Source: Adineta vaga
Taxonomy: Eukaryota; Rotifera
Reading direction: 5' to 3'
DNA length: 64,000 nucleotides
Assembly: GCA_021613535.1 (NCBI GenBank)
Contig: CP075493.1
Location: 15,810,001-15,874,000 of the forward strand
The notes beneath the pieces are model-generated. The model was not told the origin of the DNA, made no database searches, and saw only the letters and a list, made by a program, of their open reading frames with translations. This document shows, in pieces, positions 48,660-62,300 of the stretch. Each line of letters starts with the position of its first letter. The stretch's first letter is position 1. The position numbers and the translations under genes are program-made.

Positions 48660-49252
48660 GTCTATTAATTACTACGTTTAGTTTTTGATGCGCGATATAA
48701 TCTTAAAAAGAGAGAACAAAAATAAACATAGAGAGAATTGTATTGATTTTAGTTTTGTCAATATTAAAATATAACTAGAAAAGTAGCTTAAGAATGAAGA
48801 TGATGTTACTACCGTCGAGCATGAAATTCTAAATTGTTACTATCACTATTCCCATCATAAAACTTACTGATAAATGCTTTACTTATCATCTGCATGCAGA
48901 TAACCATGTGTTTTTTCTCTGTTCTCCCTCAGATTCTTTAACTTTTGTGTAAAGTTTTATCCCGTACATGAAAGAAACATTTGATTAATATTACAAAATT
49001 CGAAATGTTTTTTTTCTGTTTTAAATGATACAAATGTGTTGCTAGTAGTCAAATCTTTTTATTTCATATAGATTATTCAATATTATTGGATTATGATTTT
49101 CACAATAATTGATACAATAAATCTAATATAACAGATATCATGAGCTTCTGATATCGATTACTATTTGATTGAGTTAGCGGTCAATCACATTCGGTCTGTT
49201 ATCCTATGGACTATATACATTATAGTAAATAAACGCTCATCCACACCCTTAT
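48660..49252. other. spacer
   Basis: AT-rich, no gene seen. It includes the 3' flank of the minus-strand ADP-ribosyltransferase/TPR gene. Confidence 0.5.
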
Positions 49253-51289
49253 CTAAACATTTTTCTCTATAATTTCAATCCAATGACATGTAGTTTCAAT
49301 ATCTGGATGAGTTGGAGGAAGAGAATGTTTCTGTATGTCTTGGGCTCGTTGAAAGTACGACAATGCTTTCGAATTCGCTCCTGTGTTGTAATACAGGACG
49401 CCGATGCTGTGGCAGGCAGAAGCCAAGGAGAGGTGATTTGCAGGAAGAGTTTTCTCAAAGATATCAAGTGTTCTTTCGTAGAACGACAATGCTTCCATGT
49501 ACTCTTTCATATTGGCATACACTAGACCAATGTTATAATAGGAAGCCCCTAGGAATGGATGATTTGCAGGAAGATTTCTCTGTAAGTTAGCAAGTGTTTT
49601 TTCGTAGAACGACAGCGCTTTCTTGTACTCTTTCATATCGGCATACACCAAACCAATGTTATTGTAAGAAGTAGCTAGATTAGGATCATTTTCAGGGAGA
49701 TTTTTCTGATCGATATCAAGTACTTTTTCATAGAATGACAGTGCCTTCGAATGCTGTTCCATTTTGGAATACACCAAGCCAATGTTGTTGTAGGAAGCAG
49801 CTAAATAAGGATGATTTTCAGAAAGAATTTTTTCATTAACACCAATTGATTGTTCATAATAACGAATAGCTGCTTCGTAATCACCTTGTTGATCCTTGAT
49901 GCGTCCCAAATCATTATGATAATAGGCTTGATCGTGTTGTTCCAATGTCTGCCCAAGCAAGGTGAGACACAATTCTTCGGCTTTGTCCAGTTGTCCAACC
50001 CGGATCAGTAATTTAGCAATCCGGCTCCATCCTGTAATACCTTGCGTCTCTTCTTCGAACCTTCTGGTAAGTCTGCGAAGTTGTTCGTCATCATCCGCCG
50101 TCAGAGCCAGTTGCACTTCGAAGAGCTGACCACCCTCGTCTATTCTCTTCACTTGATTGATACGAAAGATGCTATGCATGGAAAAGAGTATCTCCGCTTC
50201 GGTTTGAAAATAACTGGCGGCTTGAATATCAGCGAAGGGTGTCGACGAGATTGTCGGATCAACGGTTATGACGAAAAGAATACCGACCATGCCCGTCTTC
50301 TTCGAAGAACCTTGAGCGAAGTTTAAGGAAACAGACTTCTCCTTGCTGGTGGAAAGAAAGTTGTTGAACGATATTAGTCCACCTTGTGTATTTTTCAGTT
50401 TCTCGAAATTGATTGTCGAGAGTCCTTGTCCTCGGTAAACCATAAAAGGTTGGTCACGATACTGACTAATCTGCTCTTGATGTAGTTGCCCAATTTGTCG
50501 ATGAAGATCATGAATAAAGAAGCCCATATTGACGATTATGTCCGCTTCCAATAATCGGAGAGCTCGATTAAGCATCTGATAAGTAAAACACTCTCGAGTG
50601 TACCACCAAATTGCCTTATTTGGACAATAGTCCCTCTCGAATTCATCGATGACTGTCAATTCGCTTGAATTACCAGTATATTTTCCTCTGCAGTAGTTTA
50701 TCAGGTCCTGGCGAGATTGCTCGCTGTGTTCCATATTGATCAAAGCATCCTTGAATAATTGGGTGTACATAAAGGAAGGCTCTATTTGATTCAGATCAGT
50801 AGTGGAGCTCATCTCATTCGAGACAACAAAGCTTATCGGCATGGTGTCTTGATTGTATTGCTTGACAGAAGATTGAAGGGCCTCACAGATGAGTTGGATG
50901 CGGTTGTATACACCCTTGATTTTGGGCCACTTTGTGATCCACTGTTTGTGTGCGCCCTGATTGCCACATAATATATAAATAGAATTCAACTGTGTCATCG
51001 AATGAATTTGTGGCACTAACTCTTGTCCCATATAGCCTGAACTAATAACAAAGACTTCCTCAGTATGAATCCTTTGCAGAAAGTCCATACACTGATCTAG
51101 TTGATTGAATACTGTAACATTGTTGATCACATTACGTATTTGATACAGAGTCTGTTGGAAATCCTTGTCGAACTCTGTGATACTGCCGTCTATCCATATG
51201 AGTAGAACATTCTGGAGAATGCGTCCTTTGGACGAATCTGTGTCCAACTTTTTGGCTGCGTTTGTAGCATTATTGATTGAACTAGCCAT
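49253..51289 (-). CDS. receiver-like / ADP-ribosyltransferase / TPR protein
   Basis: Single-exon gene of 678 codons, ATG 51289. Residues about 25-140 form a receiver-like alpha/beta domain (L-L-I-W-I-D-G, V-F-V-I-S-S-G, I-Y-I-L-C-G). About 170-395 is an R-S-E mono-ADP-ribosyltransferase with R286 (V-Y-R-G-Q), S313-T-S (F-N-N-F-L-S-T-S) and the bi-glutamate E364-A-E366 (T-E-A-E-I-L-F). About 420-675 contains six kinesin-light-chain-type TPRs (A-S-Y-N-N-I-G-L-V-Y, K-A-L-S-F-Y-E-K). ARTs of this class transfer ADP-ribose from NAD to Arg side chains, and the TPRs probably choose the protein partner. There is no signal peptide, so a cytosolic role is likely. No lesion is seen. The layout is a well-known bdelloid architecture. 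It shares the receiver-like and ART modules, in the reverse order, with the fusion gene at 37.8-40.8 kb. Confidence 0.85.
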   Translation of the reverse strand: MASSINNATNAAKKLDTDSSKGRILQNVLLIWIDGSITEFDKDFQQTLYQIRNVINNVTVFNQLDQCMDFLQRIHTEEVFVISSGYMGQELVPQIHSMTQLNSIYILCGNQGAHKQWITKWPKIKGVYNRIQLICEALQSSVKQYNQDTMPISFVVSNEMSSTTDLNQIEPSFMYTQLFKDALINMEHSEQSRQDLINYCRGKYTGNSSELTVIDEFERDYCPNKAIWWYTRECFTYQMLNRALRLLEADIIVNMGFFIHDLHRQIGQLHQEQISQYRDQPFMVYRGQGLSTINFEKLKNTQGGLISFNNFLSTSKEKSVSLNFAQGSSKKTGMVGILFVITVDPTISSTPFADIQAASYFQTEAEILFSMHSIFRINQVKRIDEGGQLFEVQLALTADDDEQLRRLTRRFEEETQGITGWSRIAKLLIRVGQLDKAEELCLTLLGQTLEQHDQAYYHNDLGRIKDQQGDYEAAIRYYEQSIGVNEKILSENHPYLAASYNNIGLVYSKMEQHSKALSFYEKVLDIDQKNLPENDPNLATSYNNIGLVYADMKEYKKALSFYEKTLANLQRNLPANHPFLGASYYNIGLVYANMKEYMEALSFYERTLDIFEKTLPANHLSLASACHSIGVLYYNTGANSKALSYFQRAQDIQKHSLPPTHPDIETTCHWIEIIEKNV

Positions 51290-53190
51290 TAATGTTCAGT
51301 TCGTACGATTATTAATATTGCGATGGTAGTCTAAAGAATAGTGATGAATATATAGATAATGTCCGACGAAAAAAAACGTTCTTCCCCTAGAATTGACTAC
51401 AACTAATTTGTACCATTGATGGTATTTATAAAAAGCTAATGGAACTCATTACTAAATCCGTTAGCAAAAACAAAACAAAACGATGATTATAAACAGCGCT
51501 TTTTCTCTCGCATGTCGTTCAACTTAACTTTTCTTTTCAGATTTTTTTCATTCTATTAGTTTCTATGCACTTTCATCTTGTATGACAACTTTGCTTAGCC
51601 TCCAATATAATGTCTTATTTGCATTCCTCTTTCCTTCATCGCTTACATGTGCGCTATCTACAGTTCAAAATATAAACCATTGGAACAAAAACATACAAAG
51701 AGAGCGTATATGGAAGACAACTTTTGCTATAGCGTTAACATACGTCACTAGATGACGTACCTCGTTCTTGTGATGTTGAGTTCATCACAATCCTCTTAAG
51801 AGTGGGTGAGAATCAAAGAAAGAAAGAAAGAAAGACAGACACATATACTCTTGTCCCTCACCCTCAATCGACATTTCAGTTCAATTGCTTCATTATTAGC
51901 CTCAGAAACTGCATCAATTTCAGCTGTTGTCAAAATTTTAAAATTGCCAATATTTCCTTTAATTAAAAAATGATAACTTGAATCGGTTTGGTAATTAGGT
52001 GTACACATTTTTTCGAATCGATGCCCTTCATAACTCCTATCCACATGTCATTCTTCATTATTCACGGCAATTTTTCTGAGCGAATTTCTTTCGCTTATTA
52101 TATGATATTGACGAATATCGATATTTTAACGTTGAGCTACAACTAAAAGAGGAAAAACTGAAGTATTTTTTAGTGGACGAATTACAGACTTGGGTAATTT
52201 CGATGAAAACATTAATGGAACTGGTGGTGTGTTGTAATATGGTGTCTGTGGGGAGGCGTTTGAATACATCGCTACCACTCCGCAATTCTTGTATGGTCTG
52301 CAGGATGAGAATGTGTCAGATTAAATCCACAGAGGACATTGCATAAGTAAGAATCAGATAAAAGCAGAGTGCCTGCATTGAAATGTCGATAATTGGGTTC
52401 CTTGAATTTCACTGATAACTGACAGTCTTTTAAAGCTTTTTGTACGACTGGAATCCTTCATAGTTTTTGATAGATTTGTAAATGTATCTAATTTATACGA
52501 GAAAAATCCAATTCTATACTTTGTTTCTTTTCTTTTATATAACAGAGAAGAATCTCTTCTAGATAAAATTCTTTTGAAATCTTTTCTTTATCATATTCAG
52601 ATAGCAACTCATATATTATCTTTAACGCTAATTTATTAAATGAATCAATCAGATCAACAGATTAGTTTACCGATGATACGACTAGTTATAATATTAATAG
52701 GATTTAAATAAATATTGATTGAATGAATCATTATAAGAAAAGCTTTATTTCTACCTAAATAATTCATCAATTATATGGAGCTTCTGTACATTGTGGACCA
52801 AAAGAAAACATATCGGAATGTAAATAAATATGGTATATATTCACTTTTTCTATAAAAGAATAAAAAGTTTCATTACAACTTAAACATAATTACACTTGAT
52901 TTTTTCAATTATAACTAGTGAATTTTCTTTCGAAAGAAATACTTTATATCATCGTATTATAATCAAAAATTTCTATCAAAATCTATGGTTTTATTTAGCA
53001 ATTTTTTCGAATTTGAGTCATTCGATCTGATTGATCTTAGATATAGGTTTAAAATGACAACTCCAAGAAATATTTCTCTTCCCATTAATTCACCACGAGA
53101 GCTGGCACTTGCCATAGACATAAGTGATTATGTGGAACCTGTTTTCTAGATCACATTAAAACAAAAATATTTTTCTTTTACGATTTGGTT
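51290..53190. other. spacer with short unassigned frames
   Basis: Minus-strand frames at 51796-52044 and 52058-52285 are short and unrecognised. A (GAAA)n run (51816-51838) sits inside a weak telomere-like dyad. No convincing gene. Confidence 0.4.
51801..51867. repeat. degenerate telomere-like dyad containing (GAAA)n
   Basis: AGTGGGTGAG on the left and CCCTCACCCTCAA on the right, with the spacer occupied by a GAAA microsatellite. Confidence 0.45.
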
Positions 53191-53193
53191 ATA

Positions 53194-54373
53194 CAGGGCT
53201 TTCCAAAATTATAGACCCCCTATACTTTTCTATCTTCTTCCTGAATAATTTATTTGACAAAGAACTGTTTTTGTACAAAATAATACACATTTACAATTTA
53301 CAAGAAAAACCGTTACAATGAATGACGTGTCGAAGTCGTTTTTGGAAGCGACTGATAAAGTTTTTGTACAGTATCATATGAAATATCTGCCCATACTTCT
53401 TGTAATGCAGATTTTAAATCATCAGTATTTGTAATCGAAAGTTTTAATAATTTCTGGTCCACAATCGACCAGATGTTCTCAATAATATTTAAATCTGGAC
53501 TATTCGATGGCCATTCCAGTAATGTAATTCGTTTTTTTTTTCAAGTATTCTTTGGTTATAGCAGATCTATGAGGACCTGCATTGTCTTGTTGATATAATA
53601 ATTTGTTCAATTGTCTAGATGGAAACTTCAGGTAAGCTGTTGATAAATGGTCCTTGAGAATGCTAATATATTCAATTGAATTGAGACGTCCACCGAAGAT
53701 GACTAATGGTCCTAAACCATGGCACGTGATGTATGACCAAACTCCTATTCCAACACCTTTATGGACTCGCTGTTGTGAACGATATAATCGACCTGGATCA
53801 TGACGAAATCGACGAATATAAATTCGATTCTTCCGATTAAGTATTTCAAAATTACTTTCATCGGAAAAAATTACGTTTGACCAATCTTCTACTGACCAAT
53901 CCAAATGTTCATAACACCAATGAAGTCGACTACGTCGTTGTACTGGAGTTATACGAGGCTTTCTTGGTGCAATAAGTGACATCATGTTATAATCTTGTAG
54001 AATACGACTTAATGTTGCTTGACTAATAGATAAATTCAAATTCGTGAAAGCATATCGAATGAGATCCTTTAATGAACTTGTATCATCTCGAAGTTGTTGA
54101 AGTTTAATTAATCGTCGTTCACGATCGGTTGTTTTTCGTGGACGACCAGCGCCAGGTTTTGCGGCGATTGTGTGAAATTTATCAAATTTACGAATTGTTG
54201 AACGAATACAACGTCGAGAAATTTTTAATTTACGAGAAATCCCGTGTGTTTATGTAGTACATGTAATCATCTATCTAACGAACATATATACTGAACAAAT
54301 AGATGTTTCTTAGAAATGCAAAATAAATTTTCTTCGACAAGACAAGGGGGGTCTATAATTTTGGAAAGCCCTG
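53194..54373 (-). mobile_element. Tc1-like transposon
   Basis: A 1180-bp element with 27-bp terminal inverted repeats beginning CAGGGCTTTCCAAAATTATA, flanked by TA on both sides (53192-53193 and 54374-54375). The size and ends fit the Tc1/mariner superfamily. The transposase is frameshifted, so the copy is inactive. Confidence 0.9.
53313..54243 (-). pseudogene. Tc1-like transposase with frameshift
   Basis: Minus strand. The N-terminal helix-turn-helix region (K-I-S-R-R-C-I-R-S-T, then G-A-G-R-P-R-K-T-T) has no visible ATG; a stop precedes it. The catalytic core has V-I-F-S-D-E-S-N-F (first Asp) and Y-Q-Q-D-N-A-G-P-H (second Asp). In a run of about ten A the frame shifts, after which W-P-S-N-S-P-D-L-N-I-I-E-N-I-W carries the third acidic residue. 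The C-terminal part ends at TAA (53313-53315). The lost start and the frameshift make it non-functional. Confidence 0.85.
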
Positions 54374-54375
54374 TA

Positions 54376-56063
54376 CGTGTAGGAAACAAAACAGCCAATG
54401 AGAATTTATTGTTCAGAACAATCGAATCCTTGCCGATCACCGATGGAACAAGCAGTAAATCGGCAGTAGAAACAAAGTAGAAAATGGTAAACTAACTGAA
54501 GCTCCACCGAACCACTGGCGATGGTTCGATAACTACATCTTTCTGCTACTAATGAACACTCGCACGTTGTGATGGTCTCCTCTCCCGGGTGGATCTTAAA
54601 CTGGCTCAACTATTCATCAAATTTGAAGGCGGTTGAGACGATGGACAACTATTATTTTTATAAGAATTGTTTTGATGTATGTAATAGAGAGGCTGAATAC
54701 TTGCTTTGCTCCACGTTCATTAGATGAACTGTAGTATAAACAATTCATAGGCATCGCTCTATAGTGTTCATCTTAGAGAGGTTTTACTGTATTAAGTAAA
54801 ATCTAAGACAAAAACTTGCATAAAATCTTACTACTTATAATTTTCTTACAGATATCAGAATTCGAAATGGACTTCCTACGTTTGAAAGGAATGTTTTTTG
54901 TATTATGAATAAATGTAATTGTGTTGATGAATACGAATGTACATATTGATACTTCTTTTCGTTCACAAAACAATAGAATAAGTTTGCTGTAATAATTACT
55001 TGTGATGCATATCAGAGATCTTTTTCTCTTTTATTTAATAAAGTGAGGACTGATGAGAATGTATCAGATTCAAATTTCCATTCTCATCGACACTCTCCTT
55101 CACTCTATAATATATAGAATACAACAAGCTTTATCAACGAATCGAATTCTTTTCTAAAATCAATAAGAAATACATTGATTTTGACGTCATACAACATACA
55201 AATCGAAAGCAATTATTAATCTAGCGATTAAAACATCAAATAATTTTAATAGAAATTTTTCAAACAAATACGTATTAATATTATAAAAGTATAGGTATTA
55301 ACTGAAAATCAAATGATCAAATGTTCATCAAAATATATTTATTCTATTTTATCAAAGAAATTTATAGCAGTTTTTTGTTGTTTTGTTTCGTCGATGCAAA
55401 TCAAACAACCTTCAAGTGGTTAATACTCATTTACCTCGTTTTTTCTTTCTCATTTTGTTATACCTGAGTGATTTTATACATATATCGTTTTTACAAAAAT
55501 ATAAGATGTTCATGTTCAATAAAAGTAAAATATTGATCTATACAATTTCATTGAACTCGATATAGACATTTCAAATTTTCATGTAGAAGTCAAATCTAAA
55601 CTCATATGAAAATTGTTTTATATAGATGAAATTTTTCATCACATCGTGTATATGTGTCTACGTAATAAAATAATCGAAAACTGAAAGCTTTGCTTATTTA
55701 CCTATCTTACCTTGAGATTTTCTTTCTTTCTCTCTCTTCTTATCTGTAACTATAAACAAAAACAAAGATTTGATGATTTGATGTTTTGATTTATGATACT
55801 TTTTCCTGTCAATATGTCATAAACGAAGAAAAAGATGATCAATCAAAATTTCTTATCGCGTAAACAGTTGACTAGTTCTCATCAACTGTCAAAATATCAT
55901 TTATTTTTTGCCTCACTGATCGCATTCGATACATACATTTTTTGTCTATTTTATATCTCGATATTTTCATTTATTCATTCATTTCATTTACATTCGAATC
56001 GACGAAGGTAGCTCTTACTCTATATATTCATTTTCATAAAAAAAACATTTGATATTCAACATC
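54376..56063. other. intergenic
   Basis: No gene seen. A weak dyad (GATGAGAATGTATCAGATTC ... CTCATCGACACTC) lies near 55045-55100. Confidence 0.4.
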
Positions 56064-56324
56064 ATGAATACTTACACAGTTATCTTTGCTTTTCTCTTCT
56101 TGGCTTTGGCAACAAATCATTGTATGGGAAGAAGTATGAGAAACTATGATAATGATGATGAGAATAGTTTTTTTCGTCGACGAAACTTCAATAGTCGAAA
56201 AGCACCGCCATCACTAGATTCTTTAGTAGAAAAGCGATTTGAATTACGTCAAGGACAGTCATCTTTTGTTCATTCAATTCTTTCGAATTTCAACATCATT
56301 CACATAAAATCAACATCCATATAA
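56064..56324 (+). CDS. small secreted peptide precursor
   Basis: 86 codons from ATG 56064; the frame extends 5 codons upstream to another ATG (56049), but 56064 gives a cleaner signal peptide (V-I-F-A-F-L-F-L-A-L-A, cleavage likely after the following C-M-G). The mature part is polar, has an acidic D-N-D-D-E-N stretch, an R-R-R cluster and a V-E-K-R-F-E-L-R segment with a dibasic site. That makes a neuropeptide-like or other processed peptide precursor possible. No known peptide motif is recognised. There is no neighbour gene for about 1.7 kb upstream or 6 kb downstream. A spliced form using a donor inside the ORF cannot be excluded. Confidence 0.4.
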   Translation: MNTYTVIFAFLFLALATNHCMGRSMRNYDNDDENSFFRRRNFNSRKAPPSLDSLVEKRFELRQGQSSFVHSILSNFNIIHIKSTSI

Positions 56325-59300
56325 GATTTATTTAATATATGTGAACGATCATCTTGTCAAAATAATTCGTTTTCAATCTCATAACTAATCGAAATCAATG
56401 ATAAATTTATCATTTTGAATGATAGAAATAGTTGAATGAATTTTTCCTTTGATCAATTCATCATTGACATTATTTCTCGTCGATCGTCATATTTGGCATC
56501 ATTTATCGTTGACTATTGAGTATATGAATATATTTCTACTTCATAACTTTCAAATTTTATCTCGAATCTTTTTCCTATATTAACTTCAATGGATGAGTTC
56601 ATAGGGGTGACTAATAAATGAATATGATTTTGGTCAAAACCATTCATTGATCATCAGATATGTCAATAATCGAAAGTGTTCGTTTTCTTTTTGAATGATA
56701 ATGATATTTTTTGAATAGAATCATTTTTAGTACTTTTCACATTTCTCATCACCAGTCAAAAACGATTTCACTTTAAATTTTGAATATTTGATGATTAATA
56801 TCAATGAATTGAGTATTCATTCTTATCAGTCATTTTCGATGAAATGTTAAATTGATTAGAATAATTGAATTTTATGTTTTTGCATATTGAGTCGTTATTG
56901 AATAAATATATGGAAATTAAAAAATTCGTAAATAAGATCATCGTCATGTAATGTTTGTCTTTTATTTTCTATTTTTTCTTTTGATCTCAATTTGTGAACA
57001 AATGATCTCTCAAACTGGAAGAAATACATTTCTCATCTTATCTTACATTTGATAAATTCTATTCTTTCTTTGCAAAATAATTGTAACATATATGTACGAA
57101 ATATTATTCAAGTTTGTACATTTCATATCTGATGTATGTTTGAAACGATATGATTAATTTTTATTTTCATATCAATCAACATATTTGAATATCTTTGTAA
57201 TAAAGAGAAGTCAGAATTGATATAATCATGAATACATAACAATTACATAGATTTGTTATTTAAACTTCAAAATAATTGAAAAATGTCTTGCTAAACACAA
57301 ATCATTATTTATGTAATTTGTCGAACCTATTGATAAACAATATTAATAATATGAATAAACGCATATAAGTGATGAATTGTTTAAAGCATTTAAAAAGTAA
57401 ACGATTCTAAATCTATGAAATCATCATGAAAGACATAATTGAACTATTTTCTTCTCTGAATTACGGATAATATTTGAAAATAAATTCTATAATAACAAAT
57501 CGCAAATCACTCAGTCATTAGTTTAGATAGATTTAGAAACATTTTTTCGAAAAAAAAATCAAATAATCGAATCAAAGTATCTTATATGCAGTTCACAAAT
57601 CTGATCATTGTTCATACATAATAAATAGAAAACGTTTTTCATGGTTAACAATAGGAATATTTGATTCATATCATGAAAAATAAATCGCAATTTACGTGAT
57701 TCTTAAAATATACTTCTAGTGAATTTGTTTAATAAAAAGATTCGATAAAACTTGAAAGGATTCAGATCAATAAAAGTCATTACTAATGAAATTATGATTA
57801 TTTCATTTGAAAATTAAGATTTAATTCGAGTTAATTGAAATTTTTGAACGAAAATTTACATATATTAATAAGCGAAAGCTATATAATCATTATTAATTAT
57901 CGATTAGAACATTTTTATGAAAAATAATCGAAATAATAAAACAAATTTTTGGTTGTTATAAATCATATGACATGAAATTCTTTGTTGATAGAAGTTAATG
58001 ATAAGGATCTGATTATCAACAAGAGAGATATATATGAATATAACCTTACTCAGACATAGTCTTAGTTTATGTAATCATTGTAATATCATCATCAACAAGA
58101 TATTTTATATGAAATACTCAAGAATAAATGAAAAAAAGTATAAGACATACAAATCATTATCTACAGATTCATTTATAAAGATATTCATTGTAAATACATA
58201 GGAAAAGTTCTCGAAAATAATTGAACATAATATTATAAAAATAATTTCTATTTTACATGATCATCGTTTGATATTTATCATGAAGATACTTTTTTTAAAA
58301 TAATTTGAATAATTGAAAAGATTTCTGATAAATAATAATCATCATTCGTACAGTTTTACATTTATGATCATAAGAAATATATTTAATATAATGAAATTGA
58401 CATAAATGAATAGATTGATGGTATATATAGATCAAAATTCACTCAATTATCAATATCTTTGAAATCTATGAGATTTATTTTTCTATTTTCGAAATAATCG
58501 AACATAGTTCTACTCATTACAAATCACAAATCATATAATTCATAATATATAATTTCAATTCTGATAATTTGTTTTGAAATAGTTATTATAATGGAAAAGA
58601 CATTTATTAGAGATAGATCTTTAATTATGTGACTATTATTCAATCTAATAATCATAAATGAATGTTCATCAATTCAAGAAATAGTTGAAAAATATTCTCG
58701 TAAATACAAATCATTATTCTTCTGTTCATTTATACGTACTTATCACAAGTAATTTTAAATATCCATAAACAAAATTATTGAAAAGAATTCTGATCGATAC
58801 GAATCGAAATCTGTATAATGCATTCATAAATATGAACAATATACAAACTTTCATATAAAATGATAAAATATTTGAAAGATCTTTTGGTAGAGATCAATCA
58901 TAATCTATATCATTTACTTATTGAACGTAATCATAGAAAATAATAAAGTAATTTCTTAAAATATTGGATCTATTTTCTGATAGAAATAAATCGAATTTGA
59001 TATGATAATTTTTACATAGTTAAATTACACAGATATTTTTCATAATTTCTTAGAATCGTTGAATAGAATTATTATTATGATCAGTCATGAAAGATATTAT
59101 TCGAAAGATATTTTCTTTTTTGTAACTTTCGTTTTTGATAACGAAAAGTAGATGAATTGAATTTTTGTTTGAAATATTCGTTTATTATCAAATGATTCAT
59201 TCCTTTGACAATAAAAGAGTACGTCAATTATAGTTTCTAAATATATTCAAATAAGATTTTATTTCAAACATTTCACTTATGATATAGATTAAAATAAAAC

Positions 59301-62300
59301 AAACGAAATACATGATATATTTCGTTGAGAGAATAAATATTGAACAAAAATATTGTTTGATCAAAACATCAATCTTATAAATGTATATGTGAAATAAAAA
59401 AAATGAAATTATAGATTTAGAGCATCGAAATACATGAACATATAGATTACCTTTCAAATTTATCAATATTTATACACAATGTGTTCTTATTTCTATTGTA
59501 TCTAATCTCACTTTGATTAACTTCGTATATGCGAATAGAAGTTTATTGCTCAAATAATTCCTATTTTATATCTTATTGTACGAATATCATTTTTCAAATA
59601 ATTATTGATAAAACGAAAAATATATTCGAATAGATTTACTAGTGTTAAGTCATTTCTTTAGTAACTTTCAATTGCTTACAAAATGTATAGTTTTATTTTT
59701 AAAATGATCGATATAATTGATCTCATTCTTCCACTGTAGTATTTAATTATTAGAATTCATTTCAAAACAAAATCAAACGATATTTATCTATTAAGTAACA
59801 AAGAGATTATGTGAATGAAATCCTCTTCAAACGATTCATTTATATGATCATATTTAATATATCTTTGATTTAATCTTCTTTCTACTATATACTCTTAACA
59901 TATACGTATTGAATTATGGTATTTTGATTTGTTCAGTAATCCGATTGAAAGTTCTACTGATTCTTTTCATTCATTTACTCTATAAATTATTAACATAGAT
60001 GAATAATCTCGTGATGCAAATTATTCATGTTGTTGAGTAATGTTTCTATAATTTTATTAATTTATGTTTAGATCTTGATATGAGACAAATAGTTGAATTG
60101 AATTTACATGTAAAAACAATTTCATTTTTATGAAAAATGATTTCTTTTTTATGATTATTCATATTCCGTTGAAAATATCAAAAATATTTGAATGTAATTA
60201 CCAAATGGTCATACATATTCATTTACTATCTGATACTAATTGATAATAAGCAAAGTAATACAATATTATCATAGATATTTAATATTGAGTTATTTTATTC
60301 GCGATGTAAAGAATTTATTAACTAGATGATCTTTAATCGATATTTATATTGGTATATTTAGTTTTCATTAGCAAAAATATTTGAATATGTTGATCAAAAA
60401 TGTAAGAGAAGTCATGAAATCTGTCATCTATTTGATCAATATGAATGAGAAGTATTTTATTACCATTTCAACACATATTTGTATCAATGATTGATTAGAA
60501 TTGTTCGCTAAATCTCTTTATGAGAAATTAACTTTTGTAATATCGTTTCAATAATACAAGAGTTATTAATATATGAATGCAGTTGTGCTGTGAATAGTTT
60601 ATTTCTTATTAAATACTAAAATCGAATCAAATGAAAACTTCTAATTGGAGAAAGAATTAAATAATTGAATAAAATCTTGGATTGTATTCATTTTATCGTG
60701 TCATCTCATTCTTGATATCATATACATGAATTATTATTATCAAATGAATAGAATAGTTGAATGAATTTGTAATCTGTACGATCATTTATTATCATTCTCT
60801 TCTCTCTATCATTGAAGTTGAAAGAAATTAATTCGATGATATAAAATATTTGACAAAAACTTCGGATCAATTATTCATATTACATAAAATCAAATTTACT
60901 AAATCATTTTCTTGTTTTTATTTCTATCTTGTAAGTATATCTGTACATTATCATATTTCAAGTGATTCATTTCATAGACAGAATTCAAATATTATCATGC
61001 ATTTAAATATTTTGTCAATCTTTATTCTAATATATGAATAAATCTTTGCTAAAGTTAATTCATATGAGTTTTGATAGTTGATTGATTTGGTTTTTTTCAA
61101 AATAATAATATTAAATAATTACTAAATTCGAATAGTTAATTGTCGGGACAAATCATATAAAATAAAATGTCCAACAAAAATATAAATATTCATATTCATA
61201 TTTAAAGTCATGATAATAAATGAATAGTATGATATATTATGGGCTAGTTGAGTTTTTATCATGTATATAGTATAGGTTGAATTGAAATGTTTTTTCTTCA
61301 AAAAAAATGATTTAAATAGATGAATATAAGTTTAATATCATTTTCTATGTGATATTTTATTTAATACTAGAATCATTTTTATTATATCACATACTTCAAA
61401 TATAAATATGTACAGAACGTACTAGAAAATATTTCAATTATAATATGATTTTCAATTTTTTAATTCATTCGAATTATTTAGTTTTTATTGATACACATTG
61501 CTGGATTTAATCTTGGTGATACATTTCATTTATAAGATCACCGTTCAATAATAAATAATTTCTATTGTTGAACTTTAAATCATCATAATAGGTGAAAAGA
61601 TTGTTTAGGATAAATATCATTTTCTATTTCATACTAAACATTAGAAAAACCAAATCATTTTTGTTTCGAAATTACAAACATATCTGAATAAAGGAATTCG
61701 ACTTTGAATCAATCATTTATGACATTATACTTTTGAAGACATCAGATTATTATTCGATTACATATTAACTCATAGAAATAATTGAATAGAAATCTCTTAC
61801 AAATAATTCACTTATTATACTTAATATATCATGTAAAATATTAATTTTATTAGATTATTTTTAAGATGAGTAAAATTGAATAAAATTTTTATCATTATTG
61901 TTTACTTTTATTGTTATATATTAACTTAGAATAAAGTTGTAATTCATTTTCAACCATATTCATAGTATTGGATGAGATTTATTGCCTCTATCAATTCATT
62001 TACCGTTCGATAATATTAGTTCACCAATTTATTACAATGTATTTATTGTAATGATCAACATACTTGAATGATTAATCCACTGGTTTGAAAAATGTAAGTT
62101 ATGTTTTTTAATGTTGCTTGATTTCTATAGTGATGAATTTTAGGGAACAAATTGTGCCGATTTAATTCAAGGACATTACATACCAACGACTTTCATAAAA
62201 AAATTTCTATTTTCATTATTTTATCAATTTTTTCTTCTTATTTGCTTTCAATTATTTTATTCTCGAACATTATATTATCCATTCGTTTTTTCTTAGTTTT

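Noticed and set aside
54406-54609. 67-codon minus-strand frame next to the Tc1-like element
   Set aside because: Short, unrecognised and outside the element borders.
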